64,000 nt of DNA from Pseudooceanicola marinus (lineage in GTDB: Bacteria; Pseudomonadota; Alphaproteobacteria; Rhodobacterales; Rhodobacteraceae): assembly GCF_020177265.1 (NCBI RefSeq), contig NZ_JAIVMC010000008.1, positions 1 to 64,000 of the forward strand. The letters run 5' to 3'. Below are positions 7,974 through 16,781 of the stretch, in pieces. The translations under genes were made by a program, and so were the position numbers. The notes under the pieces were generated by a model. It had not been told where the DNA came from. It worked only from the letters and a program-made list of their open reading frames with translations, and did not search any database. Positions within the stretch are counted from its first letter, which is position 1; each line of letters starts with the position of its first letter.

Positions 7974-9617
7974 ATGACCCAGAATTCCCGCCGCGGCCCC
8001 GCCGTCGACCCCGCCAGTCTTTCGGCCGTGAGCCGCCGCAACTTCCTGATGCTGAGCGCTGCCGGCCTGGCCGCCACCGGCCTGGTGCCGGGCCTTGGTC
8101 CGGACGCCGCCCATGCCGCCGGGGGCACCATGGCGATGACCATCAACCCCGAGCCGAACGCCATGCTCTCGGCGTTCAACACCGCCTCGCCGGTGGCCGT
8201 GATCTCGGGCAAGATGACCGAGGGCCTGCTGCATTACGATTTCGACCTGAACGCCCACGGCGTACTGGCCGAGGCCTGGGAGATGTCCGAGGACGGGCTG
8301 ACCATCACCTTCCAGCTGCGCCAGGGCGTGAAATGGCACGATGGCGAGGATTTCACCTCGGCCGATGTGGCCTATTCGATCATGGAAATCCTGAAACAGC
8401 ACCACCCGCGCGGCAAGGGCGTCTTCGCCAAGGTGACCTCGGTCGATACGCCGGATGATTATACCGCCGTGCTGAACCTCTCGGAACCCGCGCCGGCGCT
8501 GATGTATGCGCTGTCGGGCTGGGAAAGCCCCATCGTGCCGAAACACGTCTATGAGGGCACCGACGTCCTGAACAACCCGGCCAACAACGCGCCTGTCGGC
8601 ACCGGCCCGTTCAAGTTCGTCTCCTGGGAGCGCGGCAGCCATATCATCCTGGAAGCCAACACCGACTACTGGGCCGAGGGCCAGCCGATGCTGGACCGCC
8701 TGGTGGTGCGCATCATTTCCGACCCCTCGGCCCGCGTCGCGGCCTTCGAGGCGGGAGAGCTGCATCTGGGCGGCGACGGCCCGATCCCGGTGAACGAAGT
8801 CCAGCGTTTCATGGACAGCCCCGATTTCAACGTCTCCACCCGGGGGACGGAGCTGAACAACTCCCTCGACGTGCTGGAGGTGAATCTGCGCAATAAGATC
8901 CTGGCCGTGCCGGAGGTGCGCAAGGCGCTGATGCACGCCATCGACCAGGCGCAGATGGAGGAAGTGGTCTACTACGGCCTGGCCGAGATGTTGACCGGCC
9001 CGATCCCACAGTCGCTGCCGCACCTCTACACCGCCGATGTGCCGGGCTATGCCCATGACGTCGAGGCGGCCAAGGCCCTGCTGGACGAAGCCGGCTTCCC
9101 CGAGGGCGACGACGGCATGCGCTTTGGCATCCGGCTGATCTCTCCGGCCATCGGCGACACCTATGACCGCGCGGGCCAGATGCTGAAACAGCAGTTCGCG
9201 GCCATCGGCGTCGACCTGACTCTGGTTTCGGCGGACGTGCCGACCTTCATCCGCTCGGTCTATGGCAACTACGACTTCGACCTGTCGATGTTCCCCGCCT
9301 CGGTGACCGCCGACCCCACGATCGGCCTGCAACGCTTCTACTGGAGCGAGGCGATTGCCCAGGGCACGCCCTTCGTCAACGCCTCGGGCTATTCCAGCGC
9401 GGAGATGGACCGCATTCTGGAAGCCGCCGCAGTGGAGCCCGACACGGAGGCGCGCAAGGCGCTGTTCGAGGAGTTCCAGGCGCTGGCCATGGAAGACCTG
9501 CCGATCCTGCCGCTGGCCCGTCCGACCTACACCACCGTTTCGGCGGCCAATGTGGTCAACGCGGTGACCGGGCCAGAAGGGGCGCGGGCCTCCTACGGAA
9601 CTCTAGCGTTCGAATGA
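7974..9617 (+). CDS. ABC transporter substrate-binding protein, family 5 (peptide/opine/nickel type)
   Basis: The 547-residue protein is a periplasmic binding protein of solute-binding family 5. It has a twin-arginine signal (SRRNFLMLSAAGLAA, RR at 21-22) with probable cleavage after AHA near residue 48. The family core follows, with AEAWEMSEDGLTITFQLRQG and VKWHDGEDFTSADVAYS. The ATG at 7974 is preceded by AGGAAG. The protein delivers its ligand to the two permeases and two ATPases encoded downstream. Family 5 proteins bind peptides, opines, glycosides, nickel or aromatic conjugates, so the ligand cannot be assigned. The stop overlaps the next start by four bases. Confidence 0.92.
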   Translation: MTQNSRRGPAVDPASLSAVSRRNFLMLSAAGLAATGLVPGLGPDAAHAAGGTMAMTINPEPNAMLSAFNTASPVAVISGKMTEGLLHYDFDLNAHGVLAEAWEMSEDGLTITFQLRQGVKWHDGEDFTSADVAYSIMEILKQHHPRGKGVFAKVTSVDTPDDYTAVLNLSEPAPALMYALSGWESPIVPKHVYEGTDVLNNPANNAPVGTGPFKFVSWERGSHIILEANTDYWAEGQPMLDRLVVRIISDPSARVAAFEAGELHLGGDGPIPVNEVQRFMDSPDFNVSTRGTELNNSLDVLEVNLRNKILAVPEVRKALMHAIDQAQMEEVVYYGLAEMLTGPIPQSLPHLYTADVPGYAHDVEAAKALLDEAGFPEGDDGMRFGIRLISPAIGDTYDRAGQMLKQQFAAIGVDLTLVSADVPTFIRSVYGNYDFDLSMFPASVTADPTIGLQRFYWSEAIAQGTPFVNASGYSSAEMDRILEAAAVEPDTEARKALFEEFQALAMEDLPILPLARPTYTTVSAANVVNAVTGPEGARASYGTLAFE

Positions 9618-10366
9618 GCGATGCGACCGGGGATAACGGTCTGCCTACGGTCGGCGTTCTGATGCTCGACACGGCCTTTCCCAGGCCCGTGGGCGACATC
9701 GGCAACGCCGCCACCTTCGGCGGGCGTGTCCTTTACGAAACCGTGGCGCTGGCGACGCTGGACCGGGTGATCGACGGCGATGTCACCGACCCGGCGCTTG
9801 GCCGCGCCTTCCTGCCCGCGCGTGACCGTCTGGTGGCGCGCGGAGCGAAGTTGTTGACCACCTCCTGCGGGCTGCTGGTGTTTCACCAGGCGCTGATGGC
9901 CGAGGGCTGTCCGGTGCCCTTCACCGCCTCGGCCCTGTTGGCCCTGCCGACGCTTGTCGCGCGTCATGGTCCTGTGGGCGTTCTGGGCATGGAAGGCCGC
10001 TCGGTCAGCGCCGCGCATCTGCGCGAGGCCGGCGCGCCGGGGGACACGCCCGTGGGCGGGCTGCGGGCGGCCGCACACCTGCCGCAGGTCCTGCGCGCCA
10101 ACCGGGCAGATGTGACGCTTGACCCCGCGCTGGCCACGGCGGACGTGTTGGCGGCGGGCGATGACCTCGTGGCGGCGCATCCGGATCTTGGCGCGGTCCT
10201 GCTGGAATGCACCAACCTGCCGCCCTACACGGCGGCCCTGATGCGGCACCTCGGGCTGCCGGTTTACGATTGCCTGGACTGGCTGCGCATGGTCGCCGCC
10301 GGTCAGGCCAAGGGCGATGGCACCCCCTGCGGGGCGGCACCGGCCCAGAAAGAACAGACGACCTGA
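9614..10366 (+). CDS. Asp/Glu racemase superfamily protein
   Basis: This 250-residue protein keeps both cysteines of the Asp/Glu/hydantoin racemase superfamily: C85 in LLTTSCGLL and C199 in LLECTNLPPY. Two cysteines suggest racemase-type two-base chemistry, whereas arylmalonate decarboxylases of the same fold keep only one. The N-terminal stretch with GDIGNAATF is shared with uncharacterised members. It is embedded between the binding protein (ATGA overlap, 9614-9617) and the first permease (one-base overlap at 10366). This implies that it acts on the imported compound or its product. The substrate is unknown. Confidence 0.8.
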   Translation: MSDATGDNGLPTVGVLMLDTAFPRPVGDIGNAATFGGRVLYETVALATLDRVIDGDVTDPALGRAFLPARDRLVARGAKLLTTSCGLLVFHQALMAEGCPVPFTASALLALPTLVARHGPVGVLGMEGRSVSAAHLREAGAPGDTPVGGLRAAAHLPQVLRANRADVTLDPALATADVLAAGDDLVAAHPDLGAVLLECTNLPPYTAALMRHLGLPVYDCLDWLRMVAAGQAKGDGTPCGAAPAQKEQTT

Positions 10367-11358
10367 TGAGTACATCTTCCCGTTCCCGGCCCTGGATCTT
10401 CCTGGGCAAGCGACTGGCCTATGGCCTGCTCGCGATCCTGGCGATTGCCGTCATCAATTTCTTCCTGCTGAAGATGGCCCCCGGCGACGCCGCCGAGGCG
10501 ATGGCCGGCGAGGCGGGCACCGCCACGCCCGAATATATCGCCGAGCTGCGCGCCCAGTTCGGCCTCGACCAGCCGGTATTGGTGCAACTGGGTCATTTCC
10601 TGGCCCGCCTGGCGACCTTCGATTTGGGCTACTCTTTCCGCTACGGCGAGGACAACGTGACCCTGATCTTCGACCGGCTGCCGGCGACGCTGATGCTGAT
10701 GTCGGCAAGCCTGCTGGTGGCGGTGATCGGCGGCATCATCTTCGGCGTGACCGCGGCGCGCTATGCCAACCGGGCGCCGGATCAGGCGATCTCGCTGGTG
10801 GCGCTGTTGCTTTATGCCACGCCGCCCTACTGGATCGGGCTGATCCTGATCCTTGTCTTCTCCGTCTGGCTGGGCTGGACGCCCACCTCGGGCATGGTGG
10901 ACGTGCTCGCCTTCAACACCGGCTGGGCCCATGTGGTCGACGTGGCGCATCACATGATCCTGCCGGCGCTGACCCAGGCGTTCTTCTACCTGGCGATCTA
11001 CATCCGCCTGGTGCGGGCGGGGATGCTGGACGTGCTGTCGCTGGATTTCGTCCGCGTGGCCCGGGCCAAGGGCATCTCGGAAAGCCGCATCATGTACCGC
11101 CACGCCTTGCGCAACGCGGTGCTGCCGCTGCTGACCGTGGTGGGCACCAACCTGGGCGGCTTCCTGGGTGGTGCGGTGCTGACCGAGACGGTCTTTTCCT
11201 GGCCCGGGGTGGGGCGGCTGATGTTCGACGCCATGTTCGCGCGTGACCTGAACCTGCTTCTGTCGATCCTCGTGCTGTCCTCGGCCTTCGTGGTGCTGAC
11301 CAACCTGGTGGTCGACCTGCTGTATGTGGTCATCAACCCGACGGTGGAGCTGAAATGA
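10366..11358 (+). CDS. ABC transporter permease, DppB/OppB type
   Basis: The 330-residue inner-membrane protein has a first transmembrane helix at residues 13-33, then the periplasmic segment APGDAAEAMAGE typical of DppB-type permeases. Five further helices follow, with the coupling motif ARAKGISESRIMYRHALRNAVLPLL. It pairs with the DppC-type permease downstream to form the channel. The ATG at 10366 follows directly from the racemase-like stop (TGATG), and its own end overlaps the next gene by four bases. This gene order in one tight operon is standard for peptide-type importers apart from the inserted racemase-like gene. Confidence 0.92.
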   Translation: MSTSSRSRPWIFLGKRLAYGLLAILAIAVINFFLLKMAPGDAAEAMAGEAGTATPEYIAELRAQFGLDQPVLVQLGHFLARLATFDLGYSFRYGEDNVTLIFDRLPATLMLMSASLLVAVIGGIIFGVTAARYANRAPDQAISLVALLLYATPPYWIGLILILVFSVWLGWTPTSGMVDVLAFNTGWAHVVDVAHHMILPALTQAFFYLAIYIRLVRAGMLDVLSLDFVRVARAKGISESRIMYRHALRNAVLPLLTVVGTNLGGFLGGAVLTETVFSWPGVGRLMFDAMFARDLNLLLSILVLSSAFVVLTNLVVDLLYVVINPTVELK

Positions 11359-12200
11359 TGCGCGCGTTTCTCACCTCCGCCGCCCGCAACTGGCCCGTGT
11401 CGCTGGGCGCGATCCTGCTGCTGGTGATCCTCTTCATGGCGCTGACCGCCGGGATCTTCTTCCCCGAAGGCCCCTACGTCAGTGTCGGTCGCCCGCTGCA
11501 ATGGCCGGGCGATCTGGCGGGCGCGCCCATGGGCACCGATGCCCTGGGCCGCAACATGGCCGCCGGGATCTTCTACGGCGCGCGCATCTCGCTGCTCGTG
11601 GGCTTCGCCTCGGTCGCCGTGGCGCTGATCTTCGGCATCGTCGTAGGGGCCTATGCGGGCTACTACGGCGGCTGGATCGACAACCTGCTGATGCGCGCGA
11701 CCGAGCTGTTCCAGACCATCCCGCAGTTCATGCTGGCCATCGTCGTGGTCGCCATCTTCGGCCCCACCATCAAGGTCATCGTCTTCGCCCTGGCCGTGGT
11801 CAGCTGGCCCGCCATCGCCCGTTTGGTGCGGGGCGAATTCATGGTGATCCGCGAACGCGCCTACATCCAGGGCTGCATCGTCCTGGGGATGAAGGACACG
11901 CGGATCATCTTCACCCAGATCCTGCCCAATGCCCTGTCGGGCGTCATGGTGATGTCCACCGTGCTGGTGGCCACCGCGATCCTGATGGAAAGCGCGCTGT
12001 CCTTCCTGGGCTTCGGCGATCCCAACGTGATCACCTGGGGTTCGATGATCGGCTCGGGCCGCAACAACATGCGCGACGCCTGGTACATCATCACCATCCC
12101 CGGCCTCTGCCTGCTGATCACCGCCCTGGCGCTGAACCTGGTGGGCAACGGGCTGACCGACCTGATGAACCCGCGCCTGCGCAAGAGGAAGGTGAAATGA
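11355..12200 (+). CDS. ABC transporter permease, DppC/OppC type
   Basis: The 281-residue membrane protein carries the N-terminal helix, the conserved GTDALGRNMAAGIFYGARISL segment region of DppC permeases, five further helices and the coupling loop containing GCIVLGMKDTRIIFTQILPN. It forms the second half of the transport channel with the preceding permease. It overlaps that gene by four bases (11355-11358) and overlaps the following ATPase gene by four bases, so the transporter genes are translationally coupled. Confidence 0.92.
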   Translation: MMRAFLTSAARNWPVSLGAILLLVILFMALTAGIFFPEGPYVSVGRPLQWPGDLAGAPMGTDALGRNMAAGIFYGARISLLVGFASVAVALIFGIVVGAYAGYYGGWIDNLLMRATELFQTIPQFMLAIVVVAIFGPTIKVIVFALAVVSWPAIARLVRGEFMVIRERAYIQGCIVLGMKDTRIIFTQILPNALSGVMVMSTVLVATAILMESALSFLGFGDPNVITWGSMIGSGRNNMRDAWYIITIPGLCLLITALALNLVGNGLTDLMNPRLRKRKVK

Positions 12201-13216
12201 TGGCCGAAGCGAACCCGCAGCCGCTTCTGGCGGTCGAGAACCTGGAGGTGGCCGTGGCCGGTCATCCCGAGGCCCGCATCCTGCGCGGCGTCACCTTCGC
12301 GGTGAACCGGGGGGAGACCCTGGCCATCGTGGGCGAGTCGGGCTGTGGCAAATCGATGACCTCGCTTTCGGTCATGGGGCTGCTGCCGGCAGGCGTGGAA
12401 AAGACCGGCGGGTCGCTGCGCCTGGACGGGACAGAGCTGCCGATCACCGACAATCGGAAGATGCGCAAGATCCGCGCGGCGCGCATTGGCATGGTGTTCC
12501 AGGAACCCATGGCGGCGCTGAACCCGGTGTTTCCGGTGGGCAAGCAGGTGGCTGAGGTCATCGGCGAGCATATGTCGCTGTCGCGCAGCGCCGCCCGCGC
12601 CCGGGTCCTGTCGCTGCTGGATCAGGTCGGCCTGCCGGACCCGGAACGCATCGCCAAATCCTACCCGCACCGCCTGTCGGGCGGCCAGTTGCAGCGCGTG
12701 GTCATCGCCATGGCCCTGGCCTGCGACCCCGAGGTCATCATCGCGGATGAGCCGACCACCGCGCTGGACGTGACGGTGCAGGCCCAGATCATGCGCCTCC
12801 TGAAACAGCTTCAGATCGACACGCAGGTGGCCATCGTGCTGGTGACCCACAACCTTGGCCTGGTGGCCCATACCGCCGATCGCGTGGCGGTGATGTACGG
12901 CGGCCGCAAGGTCGAGGAAGCGCCCACGCGCGAGCTGTTCCTGAACCCGCAGCACCCCTACACGCGCGGCCTGCTGGACGCGACGCCGCACCCCGACCGG
13001 CAGCGCCGGGGCGGCAAGCTCCTGAACGAGATCCCCGGCACCGTGCCCTCGATCACCGATCCGATGCCCGGCTGCCGCTTCGCACCGCGCTGCGCTTTCG
13101 CCCAGGCCGATTGCCAGGCCGCGCCCCCGCCCGAAGAGGGTCCGGCGGGCCATCGCGTCGCCTGCTACCACCCCGCCGCCTGGGCGGCCCAGGACAAGAC
13201 GGAGGCCCCGCAATGA
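12197..13216 (+). CDS. ABC transporter ATP-binding protein, DppD/OppD type
   Basis: This 339-residue cytoplasmic ATPase has Walker A GESGCGKS (47-54), the signature LSGGQLQRV, Walker B VIIADEPT and the switch histidine in VTHNLG. It also has the C-terminal extension of oligopeptide-type ATPases, including the cysteine-rich segment [14 protein letters not shown], which in related proteins can hold an iron-sulfur cluster. Two ATGs are adjacent at 12197 and 12200; the first overlaps the permease stop. It energises transport together with the next gene product. Confidence 0.93.
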   Translation: MMAEANPQPLLAVENLEVAVAGHPEARILRGVTFAVNRGETLAIVGESGCGKSMTSLSVMGLLPAGVEKTGGSLRLDGTELPITDNRKMRKIRAARIGMVFQEPMAALNPVFPVGKQVAEVIGEHMSLSRSAARARVLSLLDQVGLPDPERIAKSYPHRLSGGQLQRVVIAMALACDPEVIIADEPTTALDVTVQAQIMRLLKQLQIDTQVAIVLVTHNLGLVAHTADRVAVMYGGRKVEEAPTRELFLNPQHPYTRGLLDATPHPDRQRRGGKLLNEIPGTVPSITDPMPGCRFAPRCAFAQADCQAAPPPEEGPAGHRVACYHPAAWAAQDKTEAPQ

Positions 13217-14055
13217 GCATGACACCGCTTCTGCACGTCAAGGACCTGCACTGCAGCTTCAAGGTCTCCTCTGGGATGATCCACCCGGTTCGCGGCGTCT
13301 CCTTCGACCTGCACCGGGGCGAGACCCTGGCCCTGGTGGGCGAGTCGGGCTGCGGCAAGACCACCCTGGCGCGCTGTATCCTGGGGCTGCAAAAGGCCAC
13401 CTCGGGCTCGATCCAGCTGGAAGGGAACGAGATGGCCGGCCTCGACCGGATGCAACTGCGCAAGTTCCGCCCGCGGGTGCAATGCGTCTTCCAGGACCCG
13501 TTCTCGTCGCTGAACCCCCGAAAGCGGGTGGAGGTGCTGCTGCGCGAGCCGCTGGACGTGCACCACGTCGGACCGAAAGAGGAGCGGCTGAGGGCGGTGC
13601 ACGAGATGATGGAGAAGGTGGGCCTGCCGTCTGAATGGGGCCGCCGCTTCCCGCACGAGTTCTCGGGCGGGCAGCGCCAACGGATCGGCATAGCCCGTGC
13701 CCTGATGCTGCGCCCCGACCTGCTGATCTGCGACGAGCCGGTGTCGGCGTTGGATGTGTCCGTGCAGGCGCAGATCATCAACCTGCTGGACGAGCTGCAA
13801 CGGGATCTTGGCGTCAGCTATCTGTTCATCAGCCACGACCTGACCCTGGTGGAAACCTTCGCCGACCGCGTGGCCATGATGTTCAAGGGCGAGATCGTCG
13901 AGAGCGGCCCGGCGCGCGAGGTCTGGCGCAATCCGCAAAGCGATTTCACCCGCCGCATGATCGATGCGATCCCGGTGCCGGACGTGACCCGCGCCGCACC
14001 GCCCGCCTTCCGCCCGGACGCGGCCCCCCAAGACAAGACCATGACCGAAAGCTGA
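13213..14055 (+). CDS. ABC transporter ATP-binding protein, DppF/OppF type
   Basis: The 280-residue ATPase has Walker A GESGCGKT at 43-50, the signature FSGGQRQRIGIARAL, Walker B LLICDEPVSALDV and the switch histidine in FISHDL. It is the partner of the preceding ATPase and overlaps it by four bases. It is somewhat shorter at the C-terminus than many OppF proteins and lacks a clear cysteine-rich tail. A UbiD-type decarboxylase gene begins only five bases after its stop, which ties the transporter to that enzyme. Confidence 0.92.
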   Translation: MSMTPLLHVKDLHCSFKVSSGMIHPVRGVSFDLHRGETLALVGESGCGKTTLARCILGLQKATSGSIQLEGNEMAGLDRMQLRKFRPRVQCVFQDPFSSLNPRKRVEVLLREPLDVHHVGPKEERLRAVHEMMEKVGLPSEWGRRFPHEFSGGQRQRIGIARALMLRPDLLICDEPVSALDVSVQAQIINLLDELQRDLGVSYLFISHDLTLVETFADRVAMMFKGEIVESGPAREVWRNPQSDFTRRMIDAIPVPDVTRAAPPAFRPDAAPQDKTMTES

Positions 14056-14060
14056 TCCTC

Positions 14061-15386
14061 ATGAAGACCACCATCGAAGACATGCGCGCCCATGGCGAAC
14101 TGGCCGAGGTCAGCAAGCCCGTCCAGCCGAAACACCAGCTGGCCGCGGTCACCCGCGCGTCCCAGAAGGCCAGCGAGAAGGCGGTTCTGTTTCACGATGT
14201 CGCGGGCAGCGACATGCCGGTCATCACCAATGTCTTTGGCAGCCACGACCGCCTGCGCCGGATGATCGCCACCGCCGCCGAGCAGACCTTTTGCGAACGC
14301 TGGAACGCGTTGACCGAAGAGGCGGGCGCGGCCCGGGCCGAGGACTGCCTGACTACCTTCGACGGCGAAGACGATTTCGTCTCCGGCAAGCTCTCGGATC
14401 TGCCCGCCATCACCTACCACGCCCGCGACGGCGGGCCCTATTTCACCTCCGCCATCTACCTGGCCAAGGACCCCGAAACCGGCGTGCCGAACCTCAGTTT
14501 CCACCGCAGCCAGATCATCGCCGATGACGAGTTGCGCGTGCGCCTCGGCGGCCCGCACGACCTGACCCGCTATCAGAAGATCGCCGAGGAGAAGGGCGAG
14601 GCGCTGGAAGCGGCGCTGCTGCTGTCTGGCCCGCCGGAGATCTTCCTCGGCGCCTGCGCCTCGCTCCCCTACGAGGCGTCGGAGCTGAACATGGCTGCCA
14701 AGATCCGCGGCGAGGCCATCGCCATGCGCAAATGCAAAACGATCGACCTGGAGGTGCCCGCCTCGGTCGACATCGTGGTCGAGGGCCGCTTCCTGCCCAA
14801 CGTCAAACGCCCCGAGGGGCCCTTTGGCGAGTTCATGGGCAATTACGTCGAGGTGGGCGACAATCACGTCTTCGAGGTGACCCATGTCAGCTATCGCCGC
14901 GATGCCGTCTTCCACTCGCTGCTCTGCGGCTCGCCCGAAGATCTGCGCCCGCTGGAGGCGGTCACGGCGGCCCGGGTCTACAAGCATGTGGCGGGCACCG
15001 TGCGGGGCGTCCTCGACGTGTCCTGCCGACCCAACGTCATGATCTCGATCATCAAGATCCGGAAGATGTACGAGGGCCACGCCCAGCACGTCTTCCTGGC
15101 CGCGCTGGCCTCGCATCTGGATTACAACAAGGTGGTGATCGTGGTGGATGAGGACGTCGACATCCAGGACATGGACGACGTGATGTGGGCCTATATGACC
15201 CGCGGCCGCGCCGATACCCGCGCAATGATCCTCAACGACATTCCGGGCTTCTATCGGGATGAGAAGAAGGACCACTGGGGCCGGCTCTGCATCGACGCCA
15301 CCATGCCCTGGGGCCGCGAGGCCGAGTTCGCCCGCAAGACCGTGCCCGGCGAGGACGACATCGACCTCAAGGCCTGGCTGGATTGA
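14061..15386 (+). CDS. UbiD family decarboxylase
   Basis: This 441-residue protein belongs to the UbiD family of prenylated-FMN-dependent reversible decarboxylases. Visible family features are the segment LSFHRSQII, whose arginine matches the cofactor/substrate arginine, and the acidic segment RPEGPFGEFMGNYVE, which supplies the catalytic glutamates. Family members act on unsaturated or aromatic carboxylic acids. Because the gene lies five bases after the last ABC ATPase gene, it probably belongs to that operon and acts on the imported compound, so a catabolic role is more likely than ubiquinone synthesis. UbiX, which makes the cofactor, is encoded convergently just downstream. The substrate is unknown. 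Confidence 0.88.
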   Translation: MKTTIEDMRAHGELAEVSKPVQPKHQLAAVTRASQKASEKAVLFHDVAGSDMPVITNVFGSHDRLRRMIATAAEQTFCERWNALTEEAGAARAEDCLTTFDGEDDFVSGKLSDLPAITYHARDGGPYFTSAIYLAKDPETGVPNLSFHRSQIIADDELRVRLGGPHDLTRYQKIAEEKGEALEAALLLSGPPEIFLGACASLPYEASELNMAAKIRGEAIAMRKCKTIDLEVPASVDIVVEGRFLPNVKRPEGPFGEFMGNYVEVGDNHVFEVTHVSYRRDAVFHSLLCGSPEDLRPLEAVTAARVYKHVAGTVRGVLDVSCRPNVMISIIKIRKMYEGHAQHVFLAALASHLDYNKVVIVVDEDVDIQDMDDVMWAYMTRGRADTRAMILNDIPGFYRDEKKDHWGRLCIDATMPWGREAEFARKTVPGEDDIDLKAWLD

Positions 15387-15413
15387 ACGACCTATCTCCC
15401 CCTCGGGGACGTC

Positions 15414-15899
15414 TCACGCCCCGAGGAACCTGCGGGCCAGCGTTTCGCTGGCCCCTTTTTCATCCAGGTAGGCCCGCGCCGCGCCGCCCTCCGGGGCCAC
15501 CGCGTCCAGCGTCTCGAACAGGGCACAGAGGCGGGCCAGTTGCAGCCGTTCGGCGCGCAGCTCCAGCGCCTTCACCTGCTCGCGCAGGGCGGCCTCGTCC
15601 TCGGTCTGGTCCTGGGCCTTCTGCCATTGCCGCACGGCGCGCAGGGGGCGCACGACCCGGGCGCGCCACGGCTCCACGGCTTCGGCCAGGGCCTGACGAC
15701 CAGGATCGGTGGGCGAGAGACCCGCGCGGTCACATAGCAGAAGGAACAGCGCCATGACCACATCGACGTCGTGATCCTCCTGCAGGGACAGGCAAGTGGC
15801 CTGAAGATCCGGCGCGGCGAGGTACAGCGCCTTCATCCGGTCCCAGCATGTGGCGGTGAAATCGGCGCGGTCCATCGCCCGTCCTATCCGTTCTTCCAT
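15414..15899 (-). CDS. TIGR02444/DUF2390 family protein
   Basis: The 161-residue protein resembles the small uncharacterised TIGR02444 (DUF2390) family, recognised from the N-terminal segment with CLSLQEDHDVDVVMALFLLLC and the later WRARVVRPLRAVR stretch. Its function is not known. It is cytoplasmic and mostly helical. A start at 15899 overlaps UbiX by 16 bases; the ATG at 15875 would leave an 8-base gap and begins at MDRADF, so either may be right. It is probably cotranscribed after ubiX. Its last codons contain a terminator for the opposite strand (15434-15460). Confidence 0.75.
   Translation of the reverse strand: MEERIGRAMDRADFTATCWDRMKALYLAAPDLQATCLSLQEDHDVDVVMALFLLLCDRAGLSPTDPGRQALAEAVEPWRARVVRPLRAVRQWQKAQDQTEDEAALREQVKALELRAERLQLARLCALFETLDAVAPEGGAARAYLDEKGASETLARRFLGA
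15434..15460 (+). terminator. Rho-independent terminator of the ABC-UbiD operon, inside a convergent gene
   Basis: GGGCCAGCG (15434-15442) pairs perfectly with CGCTGGCCC (15446-15454) around TTT, then C and five Ts. It lies 48 bases after the UbiD stop and inside the last 15 codons of the minus-strand TIGR02444 gene, where it encodes part of the EKGASETLA stretch. A second stem, CCTCGGGG/CCCCGAGG (15401-15426), precedes it. Confidence 0.75.
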
Positions 15900-16465
15900 C
15901 GGCGCATCCGGCCAGTGTCGATGTCGAAAAGATCCAGAACCCGGCTGACCGAATGGTCCACCATCTCGTCCAGATCCTTGGGCATGGCATAGAAGGCGGG
16001 AACGGGCGGCGCAATGATCGCCCCCATTTCCGAGGCCTGGGTCATCGTGCGCAGGTGGCCAGTGTGCAGCGGCGTCTCGCGGACCATCAGCACCAGGCGG
16101 CGGCGTTCCTTCAGCACCACATCGGCGGCCCGGCTCATCAGGCTAGAGGTCACGCCGGTGGCGATCTCCGACAAGGTGCGGATGGAACAGGGGGCGATGA
16201 TCATCCCCATGGTGCGGAACGATCCGCTGGAAATGGCCGCACCGATGTCGCTGGATTTATGAACCTTGTCGGCCAGATCGCGCACCTGCGCGACCTTCAA
16301 TGTGCTTTCATGGGCCAGGGTCACCTCCGCCGAAGGGGACATGACCAAGTGGCTCTCGATCTCCAGCTCTCGCAGGATCTCCAGCAGGCGGATGCCCAGC
16401 ACGATGCCCGAGGCGCCGGTGATGCCGACGACCATCCGTTGCGGGGGGGCGGGGGGCTGGGTCAT
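15884..16465 (-). CDS. ubiX: Flavin prenyltransferase UbiX
   Basis: The 193-residue protein matches UbiX: the phosphate-binding GITGASG at 14-20, the segment IIAPCSIRTLSEIATG, and RRLVLMVRETPL with the residues that bind FMN and dimethylallyl phosphate. UbiX joins a prenyl group to FMN to make the cofactor of UbiD enzymes. It stands convergent to the UbiD-family gene about 500 bases away, which supports a supply role for that enzyme, although it could also serve ubiquinone synthesis. The start at 16465 places seven residues before the first strand. The downstream TIGR02444 gene starts at or before its stop. Confidence 0.93.
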   Translation of the reverse strand: MTQPPAPPQRMVVGITGASGIVLGIRLLEILRELEIESHLVMSPSAEVTLAHESTLKVAQVRDLADKVHKSSDIGAAISSGSFRTMGMIIAPCSIRTLSEIATGVTSSLMSRAADVVLKERRRLVLMVRETPLHTGHLRTMTQASEMGAIIAPPVPAFYAMPKDLDEMVDHSVSRVLDLFDIDTGRMRRWKNG

Positions 16466-16781
16466 TGCGGATCACTCTTCGTCTGCAGGAGAGGCAATCG
16501 CCCGCGGGGCGGCTGTCATCACGTCATCAGACCGCAGGCGACAGGGATGTGCAAGCACCGGCCAGTAGAGCTGGCTTCCCCTTGTCCGAAATCGAAAAAA
16601 TGAGGGCCGATGAGCGCAAGACGGACGCTTTTGTCCGGGCCGCCGATGGACGGCAAGATTGATGAACGTCCCTCATCACTCTCAGGCGTCCGCACGCTCT
16701 AATCCCCTGCCGTCTGCGGGTTATGTCGAATGGAGACAATGGTTCAAACGGCGCCGTCGACGGCGCGGAAAGGAGCGGAAC
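16466..16781. other. Divergent intergenic region
   Basis: This 316-base stretch lies between the divergent ubiX and DUF2255 genes. I see no gene; open frames that run through it lack any conserved sequence. It ends with a perfect 16-base palindrome directly before the DUF2255 ribosome binding site, listed separately. Confidence 0.5.
16751..16766. promoter_or_regulatory. Perfect 16-bp palindrome before the DUF2255 ribosome binding site
   Basis: GCGCCGTCGACGGCGC is its own reverse complement. It ends four bases before AGGAG (16771-16775) and 15 bases before the ATG. It could be a repressor site or, as RNA, a short hairpin next to the ribosome binding site. Confidence 0.35.
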
